NCBI RefSeq assembly: GCF_012843265.1
Contig: NZ_JABAIT010000017.1
Span: 1-64,000 of the forward strand
Direction of reading: 5' to 3'
Length of the DNA stretch: 64,000 nucleotides
Origin: Bacillus sp. DNRA2
GTDB taxonomy: Bacteria > Bacillota > Bacilli > Bacillales > Cytobacillaceae
A program made the position numbers and the translations under genes. This document shows, one piece after another, positions 53,685-62,461 of the stretch. Below the pieces are notes generated by a model that was not told where the DNA came from, did not search any database, and saw nothing but the letters and a program-made list of their open reading frames with translations. Numbering within the stretch: the stretch's first letter is position 1; every line of letters begins with the position of its first letter.

Positions 53685-53775
53685 GGGACTAGGGGACAGG
53701 TACCATGTCCCACCTTTTAAAAAGTTAATCGTTAAGGGATTGAATTTGGGACATCAAACCTGTCCCTTTGTCCCT
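53685..53775 (+). repeat. Palindromic repeat R4
   Basis: GGGACTAGGGGACAGGTACC, CTTTTAAAAAGTTAATCGTT, GGGATTG, GGGACATCAAACCTGTCCC and TTTGTCCC. It overlaps the last codons and the stop of the minus-strand Crp/Fnr gene, whose final residues (TKGQV) are read from the repeat. Confidence 0.85.
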
Positions 53776-54464
53776 TCACGCTGTAGTTCTTCGACTTTAA
53801 TCAGTAGCCTTCCATTATAGTCTCTATTAATCAATTGATTAGATTCTAGTTTGCTCATAATCCTACTAACTGTTTCACGAGTGGTTCCAATAATACTGGC
53901 TAACTCTTTATTTTGAAAGGGTGTGAGAAACAAGATGTCACCATTTGAGAGTTTTACTCCGTGTTTTTTAGCCAGTCTTAAAAGGAGTTTTATCATTTGT
54001 TCATATGTGCTGCTTAATAGGCTTTCCTGGAGGCGGCATTGCAAATCAATCATTTTTTCTCCCATAACTTTTATAAGAATCATTGCTATATTTGGATTAT
54101 TTGTGATTAATTTTTCAATGTTTTGACTCGGAACATATAATAAATGAGCATCTTCTAAAACTAACGCATTGGCTGGATAACCTGTCTTGCTAAAATAATA
54201 GCCTAGGTGTGGAAACATATCCCCATCATTACAAACTCCTACAAGTTGTTCTCTACCTTGATGATCAATTCTAGTGATTTTCACCCGACCATTACATAAA
54301 AAGTATATCGAGTTGAAATGATCCCCTTGCAGAAATATATGATGATTTTTTTTGACTTTTTTGTAAGAAAAGTAGCCTGATATATCCCTTAATTCAGTTT
54401 CCTCAATGCTTTTAAACAACGGATTATGACAGAGACTTCTGTAAACCTCGTTAATTAAAACCAT
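53754..54464 (-). CDS. Crp/Fnr-family transcriptional regulator
   Basis: A 236-residue regulator with a cNMP-binding-like beta-roll (HHIFLQGDHFNSIYFLCNGR, GDMFPHLGYYF) and a C-terminal HTH_Crp (NKELASIIGTTRETVSRIMS, about 190-209). It has no N-terminal Cys cluster for an iron-sulphur centre, so it is not an oxygen-sensing Fnr in the strict sense. The last residues are encoded in repeat R4. A Crp/Fnr-like palindrome and two Fur-box-like palindromes lie in its upstream region, which suggests autoregulation and iron control. Confidence 0.9.
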   Translation of the reverse strand: MVLINEVYRSLCHNPLFKSIEETELRDISGYFSYKKVKKNHHIFLQGDHFNSIYFLCNGRVKITRIDHQGREQLVGVCNDGDMFPHLGYYFSKTGYPANALVLEDAHLLYVPSQNIEKLITNNPNIAMILIKVMGEKMIDLQCRLQESLLSSTYEQMIKLLLRLAKKHGVKLSNGDILFLTPFQNKELASIIGTTRETVSRIMSKLESNQLINRDYNGRLLIKVEELQREGTKGQV

Positions 54465-54496
54465 ATTACCACTCCAACTAATTTTAATATGGAATA

Positions 54497-54512
54497 CGTG
54501 ACTCGAATCACA
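54497..54512. promoter_or_regulatory. Crp/Fnr-like binding site
   Basis: CGTGACTCGAATCACA contains GTGA-N6-TCAC, the core of Crp/Fnr boxes (TGTGA-N6-TCACA). It is 33 bp upstream of the regulator's start, in a position for autorepression or autoactivation. Confidence 0.6.
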
Positions 54513-54516
54513 TAAT

Positions 54517-54571
54517 TGATAATTGTTATCATTTGCATTAATAATTGTAATCTAATTGATAATAATTATCA
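54517..54571. promoter_or_regulatory. Two Fur-box-like palindromes
   Basis: TGATAATTGTTATCA (54517-54531) and TGATAATAATTATCA (54557-54571). The second is a perfect 7-1-7 Fur box; the first has one mismatch. They lie upstream of the Crp/Fnr gene, and on the other strand no intact gene follows before LicR. Fur, or PerR because the boxes are similar, could control the regulator by iron. Confidence 0.6.
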
Positions 54572-54720
54572 AATAATTATGGAGAAATATATATATGGAA
54601 CAAACTTTGGTGAATTTCTAGATGAGCCGAACTTAAACAAACATGCCCTCATCTGCATAAAAAAACAAAAGAATAACATTTCTTGAAATAATATATTAAA
54701 ATAGAGGTTTCTGAGGGTTT

Positions 54721-54811
54721 TGGGACTTGGGGACAGGTCCATTGTCCCTCCTTTTAATAAGTTTACTGCTGGGACATCAAACCTGTCCCCTTGTCCCATC
54801 CCCTTGTCCCT
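54721..54811 (+). repeat. Palindromic repeat R5
   Basis: TGGGACTTGGGGACAGGTCC, CCTTTTAATAAGTTTACTGC, GGGACATCAAACCTGTCCC, and repeated CTTGTCCC. It is the most diverged copy, 85 bp before the licR start. Confidence 0.75.
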
Positions 54812-54895
54812 CTGTTTCAAGGGCAAGAAAAGTGAACAAACTAAGAATAACAAATCGATGTATGCGATTGACTCATTTAGAAAGGTGAGTAGAAA

Positions 54896-56818
54896 ATGGT
54901 TTCGAAACGACAAAAGGACATCGTGCTGTCTTTAATGAAGGCGAAAGATCCTGTTACAGCTGAATGGATGGCAAAGGAACTTGGTGTGAGCGACAGAACT
55001 ATCCGAACCGAGATCAAAGAACTTCAATCACAATGCTCTTCGTTAGGAATCATTATTGAATCGGTTCGAGGAAAAGGCTATCAATTAGAAATTATCGATT
55101 ATGGGACGTTTGAAAGAGAGTTTACCGATAATGCAAATGATTCGGTAGCTGAAATTCATTCGGATTTTTCCGAACAAGAAGATCGGGTTTTATATATATT
55201 AAAACGATTTTTGCTAGAAAAGGATTTAATAAAATTAGAAAGTCTTGAGGAAGAACTTTTTATTTCCAAACCAAAGTTACAAAATGATTTAAAAGTCGTC
55301 CGGGAAATTTTGGAGAGTTATCATTTGAAGCTAGTTTCCAAGCCGCATTATGGTACATACGTCGAAGGCGATGAATATATGAGACGGCTTTGCTTTTCTA
55401 ATTATATTATAAGTCGAAATAGCAATTTGAACGTTGATAGTAAGTCTTTGCAATTACTAGACAAAAATCTGTTTGAAAAGATTAAGGAAATCATCATAAA
55501 AAAAGTGAATGAATACAAATTTGAAATATCTGATATAGCACTTGAAAATTTGGCAACGCATATTACAATTGGATGCAAAAGAATTGAAGAAGGCTTTGTC
55601 ATTGAAAATCTCGAACGCAATTTATCTGGGAAATACCCCTTTGAAAGTATTGTAGCTAACGAAATTGTTAAAGAAGTTGAGGAATTTACCGGACAAAGTT
55701 TCCCCGAAGCTGAGATCGATTATATTATTGTTCATTTGTTAGGGACCAAATTAATTCATAAGAATACTTTAAATGAATTTAGTAAATTTGATGAATTAGG
55801 CTCCATTATTCATTGCATGCTGGAAAAGTTGAAGACTGAATTAAATTGGGACTTTCATGAAGACTCTGAATTCATTCAAGCGCTGACTTTGCATATTCGG
55901 CCGGCAATGAATCGGTTACGCTACAATATGAACATTCGGAATCCATTATTGGATGATATTAAAAGGAAATATCCTAGTGCTTTTGAGGGTGCTGCGATTG
56001 CGAGCAGATGCATTGGCGAATATTTGGGAGTTGAGGTAGGAGAACACGAGATTGCCTATATTGCCTTACATATTGGCGTGGCTTTAGAAAGAATGAAGAC
56101 GATACAGAAAGAGGCAAAACGGGTCATTATCGTGTGTGCTTCAGGAGTTGGCAGTGCAAGGCTACTATTTTATCGTTTGAAAAATGAGTTTAAGGATGAA
56201 ATTGATATTGTCGCAACAACTAATTATTATCAATTAAATGATTATGACTTATCCTCAATCGATTTTATTATTAGTACGATTCCGTTAAAAGAAGATTTAG
56301 GTGTTCCGGTGCAAGTCGTTAATACCTTTTTAGGTGAAGGAGATATTGCTAATATCCGGGGCGGATTATCGTCTGTAAATGGGTGTGAGGAACAGAACTA
56401 TTTAGATGAGTCCAGAGTTTTTATTCATAAAAATTTTGAAGATAAAGAGAGCGTCATCCGGTTTATGTGTGAAGAGTTATATAAACAAAAGCTCGTCTCC
56501 AAAGATTATGTTAATTCGGTATTTGAAAGGGAGGCGCTTGCTCCAACCAGCTTTGGGAATCTTGTCGCCATCCCACACTCACTTATACCGGAAACAGAAG
56601 AAACCTTTTGGACTGTGTGCACATTAAAAAAGCCCGTCGAGTGGGCGGACAAAAATAAGGTTCAATTTATTTGTTTGTTAAATGTTAGAAAAGAACCTGG
56701 TGGTGACTTGGAAAGAATGTATCGAAGGCTCATTGCGATAATTGAAAACAGCGCAACGGTCCAGAAAATACTAAAGTGTGAATCAGCTGAAGAACTGGTA
56801 ACACTTTTAAATGGATAA
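54896..56818 (+). CDS. licR: PTS-regulated transcriptional activator LicR
   Basis: A 640-residue BglG/MtlR-type activator. In order: two N-terminal HTH domains (KELGVSDRTIRTEI near 22-36), PRD1 (about 175-285), PRD2 (about 290-395), a PTS IIB-like domain with VIIVCASGVGSARLLFY (near 412), and a EIIA domain with His in LVAIPHSLIP (near 560). Phosphorylation of these His residues by HPr and IIB links lic expression to beta-glucoside supply. AAAGGTGAG precedes the ATG. A terminator follows, and the licBCAH genes have their own promoter. Confidence 0.93.
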   Translation: MVSKRQKDIVLSLMKAKDPVTAEWMAKELGVSDRTIRTEIKELQSQCSSLGIIIESVRGKGYQLEIIDYGTFEREFTDNANDSVAEIHSDFSEQEDRVLYILKRFLLEKDLIKLESLEEELFISKPKLQNDLKVVREILESYHLKLVSKPHYGTYVEGDEYMRRLCFSNYIISRNSNLNVDSKSLQLLDKNLFEKIKEIIIKKVNEYKFEISDIALENLATHITIGCKRIEEGFVIENLERNLSGKYPFESIVANEIVKEVEEFTGQSFPEAEIDYIIVHLLGTKLIHKNTLNEFSKFDELGSIIHCMLEKLKTELNWDFHEDSEFIQALTLHIRPAMNRLRYNMNIRNPLLDDIKRKYPSAFEGAAIASRCIGEYLGVEVGEHEIAYIALHIGVALERMKTIQKEAKRVIIVCASGVGSARLLFYRLKNEFKDEIDIVATTNYYQLNDYDLSSIDFIISTIPLKEDLGVPVQVVNTFLGEGDIANIRGGLSSVNGCEEQNYLDESRVFIHKNFEDKESVIRFMCEELYKQKLVSKDYVNSVFEREALAPTSFGNLVAIPHSLIPETEETFWTVCTLKKPVEWADKNKVQFICLLNVRKEPGGDLERMYRRLIAIIENSATVQKILKCESAEELVTLLNG

Positions 56819-56880
56819 TAGAAACGAAATGAAATTTGATTCGTAAAATCAAACGATTACAATTATATAGAAATTGTACG

Positions 56881-56909
56881 GGGGTATTCCAAACGGGATA
56901 CTCCTTTTT
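56881..56909 (+). terminator. Terminator after licR
   Basis: GGGGTATTCC (56881-56890) pairs with GGGATACTCC (56895-56904), including two wobble pairs, followed by T5. Confidence 0.8.
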
Positions 56910-56940
56910 AGGTTAGGAGAATATGTTTGAGGGGATAATA

Positions 56941-56969
56941 TTGACATGGCAAAAAGGGTTATATATAGT
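56941..56969 (+). promoter_or_regulatory. SigA promoter of licBCAH
   Basis: TTGACA (56941-56946) and TATAGT (56964-56969) with a 17-bp spacer. Transcription should start near 56976, directly at the palindrome that follows. Confidence 0.75.
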
Positions 56970-56977
56970 GTTCAGCT

Positions 56978-57001
56978 TTTTTCCGTTACGTAACGGAAAA
57001 A
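56978..57001. promoter_or_regulatory. Perfect 24-bp palindrome at the lic transcription start
   Basis: Centre CCGTTACGTAACGG, flanked by T5 and A5, all perfectly symmetric. It overlaps the predicted transcription start of licB, a position typical of a repressor operator. LicR is an activator in B. subtilis, so the binding protein may be another regulator. Confidence 0.65.
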
Positions 57002-57015
57002 TCCTTTCTGTAAAA

Positions 57016-57028
57016 TGAAACGCTTTCA
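57016..57028 (+). promoter_or_regulatory. cre-like site before licB
   Basis: TGAAACGCTTTCA resembles the cre consensus but is one base short in the left half. It lies downstream of the promoter, where CcpA roadblocks are common in PTS operons. Confidence 0.5.
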
Positions 57029-57145
57029 AAATAAACTATAAACAGAAAGTAATTAAAGCAAGTTGTCAATTAAAGCAGTTATGATAATTGGCTACTGATT
57101 TTTTAAAAAATAACAACTTTTATAGTTAATAGGAGGAATAGATCA

Positions 57146-57454
57146 ATGAATATTTTGTTATGTTGTGCAGCTGGGATGAGTACAAGCTTGTTGGTGACTA
57201 AAATGGAAAAGGCAGCACAAGAACAAGGTTTAGAAGGGAAAATCTGGGCTGTTCCAGCCAATCAGGTCAATCTACACATTGATAACGCCGATGTCCTTCT
57301 CTTAGGACCGCAAGTTCGCTTTCTTCTTCCAAAGATGAAAACCTTAGGTGAAGAAAAAGGTATTCCTGTTGAAGCGATCAATCCAGCTCACTACGGTATG
57401 TGTAATGGTGCAGAGGTATTAAAAACAGCAATAAACCTAGTAAATAACAAATAA
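57146..57454 (+). CDS. licB: PTS lichenan/cellobiose IIB component
   Basis: A 102-residue cytosolic IIB of the lactose/cellobiose family. The phosphorylation loop is [17 protein letters not shown]; by analogy Cys7 carries the phosphate. It transfers phosphate from LicA to the sugar entering through LicC. AGGAGG precedes the ATG. Length is normal. It starts the operon licB-licC-licA-licH. Confidence 0.95.
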   Translation: MNILLCCAAGMSTSLLVTKMEKAAQEQGLEGKIWAVPANQVNLHIDNADVLLLGPQVRFLLPKMKTLGEEKGIPVEAINPAHYGMCNGAEVLKTAINLVNNK

Positions 57455-57475
57455 TATAAGAGGGGAAATAACAAA

Positions 57476-58813
57476 ATGAGTAAATTCAACAGCTTTCTAG
57501 AAGAGAAAGTAATGCCTGTTGCAGCAAAGGTTGGCGCGCAAAGACACTTATTGGCTCTTCGTGATGGTCTCATTGCGACTATGCCATTCATTGTCATTGG
57601 GTCACTGTTTCTAATCATTGCTAACTTTCCAATTCCAGGTTATGCCGATTGGATGACTTCTATTTTCGGACCTACATGGGCTGCAAAATTATCGTATCCA
57701 GTTGATGCAACTTTCAATATCATGTCAATTATTGCAGCATTTGCGGTGGCTTATAGATTAGCAGAAAGCTATAAGCTTGATGCGATGAGTGCTGGTACCA
57801 TATCAGTCGCTGCTTTCTTTTTAACCATTCCATTTAGTTTCCAATTCACTCCAGCTGGAGCAACAGAAGGAGTATTGGTAACTGCAGCAATTTCTAAAGC
57901 TTTCTTAAGCAGTAAAGGTTTGTTTGTTGCCTTACTATTTGCGATTTTATCAACTGAAATTTATCGTTGGGTCGTTAAAAAAGATATCGTTATTAAAATG
58001 CCAGCAGGCGTACCGCCAAGTGTTGGTAAATCATTTGCAGCTTTAATTCCAGGACTTTTTGTTCTTCTTACAGTTTGGGTAATCCGTTTACTTGTTGAGT
58101 TTACGCCATATGTAAGTATCAATGGCTTAGTTACAACTCTTTTAGGTGATCCACTAAAAATGGTAGGTCTAACACTAGGTGGAACCATTGTTGCTGAATT
58201 ATTCGTAACTGTTCTATGGTCTACTGGATTACATGGTACAAACATCGTTAAAAGTGTAATGGAACCAATTTGGTTCGGTGCGATGGGTGATAATATGACA
58301 GCCTATCAAGCTGGTGAACCGTTACCACACATCGTTACTCAACAATTCTGGGATAATTTCATCCACATCGGTGGAACAGGCGTAACATTTGGATTAGTTC
58401 TTTCCATGATATTGTTTGCGAAATCTCAACAAATGAAAAATCTTGGCCGTTTGGCACTTGGACCTGGTATCTTTAATATTAATGAGCCATTAATCTTTGG
58501 TATGCCAATCGTGTTAAATCCATTGTTAATCATTCCATTCGTTCTTACTTCAATCGTTACTGTTATTGTAACTTTCATTGGAATGGATATGGGATTAGTA
58601 GCTAAACCAGTAGGTATTGCAGTACCTTGGACAATGCCTCCGATTATCTCTGGATATCTTGCAAGTGGCGGACATGTTTCAGGGGCCATCATGAATGTGG
58701 TCAATATTGCTATCTCATTCCTAATCTATACTCCTTTCTTTAAAATGTATGATAACGCGAAGAAGAAAGAAGAAGATGCAATGAACACAACTGAAAAAGA
58801 GAATATCGCTTAA
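57476..58813 (+). CDS. licC: PTS lichenan/cellobiose IIC permease
   Basis: A 445-residue membrane permease with about ten hydrophobic segments. FNINEPLIFGMPIVLNP (about 337-353) is the conserved IIC-cellobiose loop with Glu and Asn at the sugar site. It imports beta-glucosides such as cellobiose or lichenan oligomers with phosphorylation by LicB. AGAGGGG precedes the ATG, 21 nt after licB. A strong hairpin follows its stop. Confidence 0.95.
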   Translation: MSKFNSFLEEKVMPVAAKVGAQRHLLALRDGLIATMPFIVIGSLFLIIANFPIPGYADWMTSIFGPTWAAKLSYPVDATFNIMSIIAAFAVAYRLAESYKLDAMSAGTISVAAFFLTIPFSFQFTPAGATEGVLVTAAISKAFLSSKGLFVALLFAILSTEIYRWVVKKDIVIKMPAGVPPSVGKSFAALIPGLFVLLTVWVIRLLVEFTPYVSINGLVTTLLGDPLKMVGLTLGGTIVAELFVTVLWSTGLHGTNIVKSVMEPIWFGAMGDNMTAYQAGEPLPHIVTQQFWDNFIHIGGTGVTFGLVLSMILFAKSQQMKNLGRLALGPGIFNINEPLIFGMPIVLNPLLIIPFVLTSIVTVIVTFIGMDMGLVAKPVGIAVPWTMPPIISGYLASGGHVSGAIMNVVNIAISFLIYTPFFKMYDNAKKKEEDAMNTTEKENIA

Positions 58814-58822
58814 TTAAGATAC

Positions 58823-58853
58823 TGACGGGCATTAGTTTGGCTGATGCCCGTCA
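58823..58853 (+). terminator. Hairpin after licC
   Basis: TGACGGGCAT (58823-58832) pairs with ATGCCCGTCA (58844-58853), followed by TTTGCATTTG. The T-run is weak, so partial readthrough to licA is likely. Confidence 0.65.
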
Positions 58854-58896
58854 TTTGCATTTGACTGTGTTAAAACGTATTGTTGATTTTCTGCAA

Positions 58897-59026
58897 GTTG
58901 ATTGGAGCGGAAGGCACGAAGACTCCTGCGGGAGTAGCTGGTATGGGAGACCCCGCAGGCGCGAATGCGCCGAGGAGGCTCCCAACTAGCCCTGCGGAAA
59001 GCGAAGTGCCTGCAGCGGAAATCAAC
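58897..59026. repeat. Bacillus 130-bp palindromic intergenic repeat
   Basis: Ends GTTGATTGGAGCGGAAGGCA and GCAGCGGAAATCAAC are inverted; the centre carries GACTCCTGCGGGA and GACCCCGCAGG. This is the GC-rich repeat found between many Bacillus genes. It lies inside the lic operon, between licC and licA, an unusual place that could separate expression of the two parts. Confidence 0.85.
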
Positions 59027-59126
59027 ATTCATGTTTTATGTAATCTTATTTTATAATGTAAATGACCAAATGAGCAGGAAAGGGAACTGTCCCCTTCCTA
59101 GTAAATTATATGAAAGGCTGTTAAAC

Positions 59127-59462
59127 ATGAATAAATCAGTTATGAATAAAGAAGAACTTTACAGTCTTGCATTTCAACTTATCCTCCATGCTGGAAATGC
59201 AAGAAGCTTTGCGATGGAAGCGATGCAAGTTGCTAAAGAAGGAAATTTTGATGAAGCGGAAGCGAAACTAACCGAAGCAGATTCCGCCTTCAACGAAGCA
59301 CATCATGTTCAAACTGATTTAATCCAAAAAGAAGCAGGCGGATCGGAATACGATATCCCTCTTATTATGATTCATGCACAAGACCATTTGATGACGGCAT
59401 TGACTCTTAAAGAGTTGGCCAGAGAAATCATCGATTTGCATAAACTTATCAAAAAGGATTAA
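59127..59462 (+). CDS. licA: PTS lichenan/cellobiose IIA component
   Basis: A 111-residue all-helical IIA of the lactose/cellobiose family, from the ATG at 59127 (GAAAGGC upstream); a longer frame from 58965 would start in the repeat and is rejected. IMIHAQDHLMTALTL holds the active His, by analogy His83. It relays phosphate from HPr to LicB. It is separated from licC by the repeat at 58897 and followed by a terminator-like hairpin before the glucosidase gene. Confidence 0.93.
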   Translation: MNKSVMNKEELYSLAFQLILHAGNARSFAMEAMQVAKEGNFDEAEAKLTEADSAFNEAHHVQTDLIQKEAGGSEYDIPLIMIHAQDHLMTALTLKELAREIIDLHKLIKKD

Positions 59463-59585
59463 TCCAAAAATCAGCTTCGAGCAGGACTAAAAAAGTTAAA
59501 CATTGTTGTAAAACCTTGCGAAACGCATGGTTGAGAGACGCTTTCGACTTTCAACCGTTGTAATTGAAAATACTAGTCATTATTT

Positions 59586-59613
59586 AAAGCCCAATTTAAT
59601 CTGGGCTTTTTTT
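59586..59613 (+). terminator. Terminator-like hairpin before the glucosidase gene
   Basis: AAAGCCCA (59586-59593) pairs with TGGGCTTT (59602-59609), followed by T-run to 59613. It may attenuate expression of the last operon gene. Confidence 0.7.
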
Positions 59614-59673
59614 AAATCAAACTTATTTCTCATTCTAATTCTTACAATATATTTAGAAAGGAAATGAAAATAA

Positions 59674-61164
<1,491 letters not shown>

Positions 61165-61232
61165 AGATTAACCGTCTGCGATTTTGTGAAGCTATAAAAA
61201 TATTCTACACTAACAAATCACATTAGGGGAAA

Positions 61233-61276
61233 AGAAGACTACAATTCTTGAATTTCAAGAATGTAGTCTTTTTTTG
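61233..61276 (+). terminator. Terminator of the lic operon
   Basis: GACTACA-TTCTTGAA pairs with TTCAAGAA-TGTAGTC (one bulged A), followed by T7. The inverse also ends with a run of T from the AAAAGAAG side, so it may work in both directions. Confidence 0.8.
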
Positions 61277-61577
61277 TTCTATATAAATAAAAAATAAAAA
61301 TGGTAAGAAAGACCTAAAAACGGTCGTGAAACCATTTTTTATTAATACAATGTATAACTTATAAAATGCGGTTTCATTATGTTTGGAATTAAAAATATAG
61401 AACATTTTCCCTGTGTCTGATATTAACATGAATGCAATTATTGGGTACAAAGCACTAGACGAAATTCGATTTATAATATGGGGCAATTTGACGAAATTAG
61501 ACACAAATGGTAAAAAGTAATATAGGAAAAATAATCCAAATATTTCGAGTATTCTCGGAACGGAAGAATAAACATGG
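61277..61577. other. Spacer between lic and T7SS operons
   Basis: About 300 bp of AT-rich DNA. A minus-strand frame of 120 residues (61223-61585) is hydrophobic but has no ribosome site and runs through the lic terminator, so I do not call it a gene. Confidence 0.4.
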
Positions 61578-61624
61578 TTTATCATAATAATATTATATGA
61601 TAAAAAATTTCCATATTAATATGG
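61578..61624. promoter_or_regulatory. Two palindromes upstream of the T7SS operon
   Basis: A near-perfect inverted repeat TTTATCATAATAA..TATGATAAA (61578-61604) and the perfect palindrome CCATATTAATATGG (61611-61624) lie 30-75 bp before yukE. They are candidate operators for control of the secretion operon. The regulator is unknown. Confidence 0.5.
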
Positions 61625-61653
61625 ACAAACACGTATAAAGGAGATGGAGAAGA

Positions 61654-61950
61654 GTGTCAGGACAAATTCGTATGACTCCAGAGGATTTAAAAGCAAAAGC
61701 AACCCGCTATGAAAACGGGGCGCAACAAATTGAGGCAATTTTAAAGGATCTTACAAATTTACAAACAGAGCTTTCCGGAGAATGGGAAGGACAAGCTTTT
61801 AGAAAATTTGACGAACAATTTCAACAGTTATCACCAAAGGTTCAAAACTTTGCTCAATTAATGCATGATATCAACACTCAATTAAATAAAACAGCTGATG
61901 CGGTTGCAGAGCACGATGAAGCTTTATCCCGTAACTTTGGTCTTATTTAA
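61654..61950 (+). CDS. yukE: WXG100-family T7SS substrate (YukE/EsxA)
   Basis: A 98-residue helical hairpin protein with the WXG turn at W44-E45-G46 (SGEWEGQAFRKFDEQF). It is secreted as a dimer by the Yuk/Ess type VII system and is needed for its function. It starts with GTG after GGAGATGG. It is first in the operon, followed by yukD, yukC and yukB as in B. subtilis. The hairpin behind it (62013) may make it the most strongly expressed gene. Confidence 0.95.
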   Translation: MSGQIRMTPEDLKAKATRYENGAQQIEAILKDLTNLQTELSGEWEGQAFRKFDEQFQQLSPKVQNFAQLMHDINTQLNKTADAVAEHDEALSRNFGLI

Positions 61951-62012
61951 CCAATTGTAAGCTTGAGTTAATTCAAACAAAGAGGATTGAGTCTTCTAAA
62001 GTCTAGGTCAAA

Positions 62013-62039
62013 GGCCACGCGACAAAGGGTTGTGTGGCT
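62013..62039 (+). terminator. Attenuator-like hairpin after yukE
   Basis: GGCCACGCGACAA pairs with TTGTGTGGCTT with a small bulge, followed by a short T-run (TTTTGG). It may reduce readthrough so that the WXG protein is made in excess over the membrane parts. Confidence 0.55.
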
Positions 62040-62046
62040 TTTGGTC

Positions 62047-62130
62047 ATGAAGAAATTTATTAGCTCAGGCCTAGTTATAACAGTTACCTGTGTCGGAATT
62101 TACCTTATGTTAAAAAAATGGCTTGGATAA
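62047..62130 (+). CDS. Possible 27-residue membrane peptide
   Basis: ATG at 62047 to TAA at 62130 encodes MKKFISSGLVITVTCVGIYL plus seven residues, a basic start followed by one membrane-spanning stretch. Its stop overlaps the ribosome site of yukD. No clear Shine-Dalgarno sequence precedes it, so it may be translated weakly or not at all. It is too short for gene callers. Confidence 0.4.
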   Translation: MKKFISSGLVITVTCVGIYLMLKKWLG

Positions 62131-62141
62131 GGAGTAGGATC

Positions 62142-62393
62142 ATGCCAAAGGATACACATATTAACGTAACCGTTGACTTTCGTGAGTGGGGTAAAGGGAG
62201 CTATGACTTGCGAATCCCTGTTCATCAACCTGTTAAACAACTTCTGCGAAACCTAGTTGAAGCCTTGAATCTTGAAATGACGAAAGAAGATTTGTTTACG
62301 ATAAAAATTCCAGCAAAGGGAATTTTGCTTACGGATGATGACCGACTAATAGATTATCCGGTAGCAAACGGTGATGTTTTACTAGTTTTATAG
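62142..62393 (+). CDS. yukD: Ubiquitin-like T7SS protein (YukD/EsaB)
   Basis: An 83-residue protein from the ATG at 62142, with AAGGAGTAGG upstream. It has a beta-grasp ubiquitin-like fold: HINVTVDFREWGKGSYDLRI, LLTDDDRLIDYPVANGD, ending LLVL without a di-Gly tail. It is a cytosolic component needed for Yuk/Ess secretion. It is the second main gene of the operon and has normal length. Confidence 0.93.
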   Translation: MPKDTHINVTVDFREWGKGSYDLRIPVHQPVKQLLRNLVEALNLEMTKEDLFTIKIPAKGILLTDDDRLIDYPVANGDVLLVL

Positions 62394-62461
62394 AAGAAAG
62401 GGTCACTTCTCCCCTCCCTTTCCAAAAGTAAGAGCGTAACACGAAAAAGGAGTCGAAAGAC

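Noticed and set aside
54569-54913. Minus-strand 114-residue frame between the Crp/Fnr and licR genes
   Set aside because: It overlaps repeat R5 and the licR start and has no recognisable protein features.
58965-59126. Longer LicA reading from 58965
   Set aside because: The extension translates the GC-rich intergenic repeat; the ATG at 59127 gives the normal LicA length.
61223-61585. Minus-strand 120-residue hydrophobic frame as a gene
   Set aside because: It has no ribosome site, AT-rich composition explains the hydrophobicity, and its end runs through the lic terminator.
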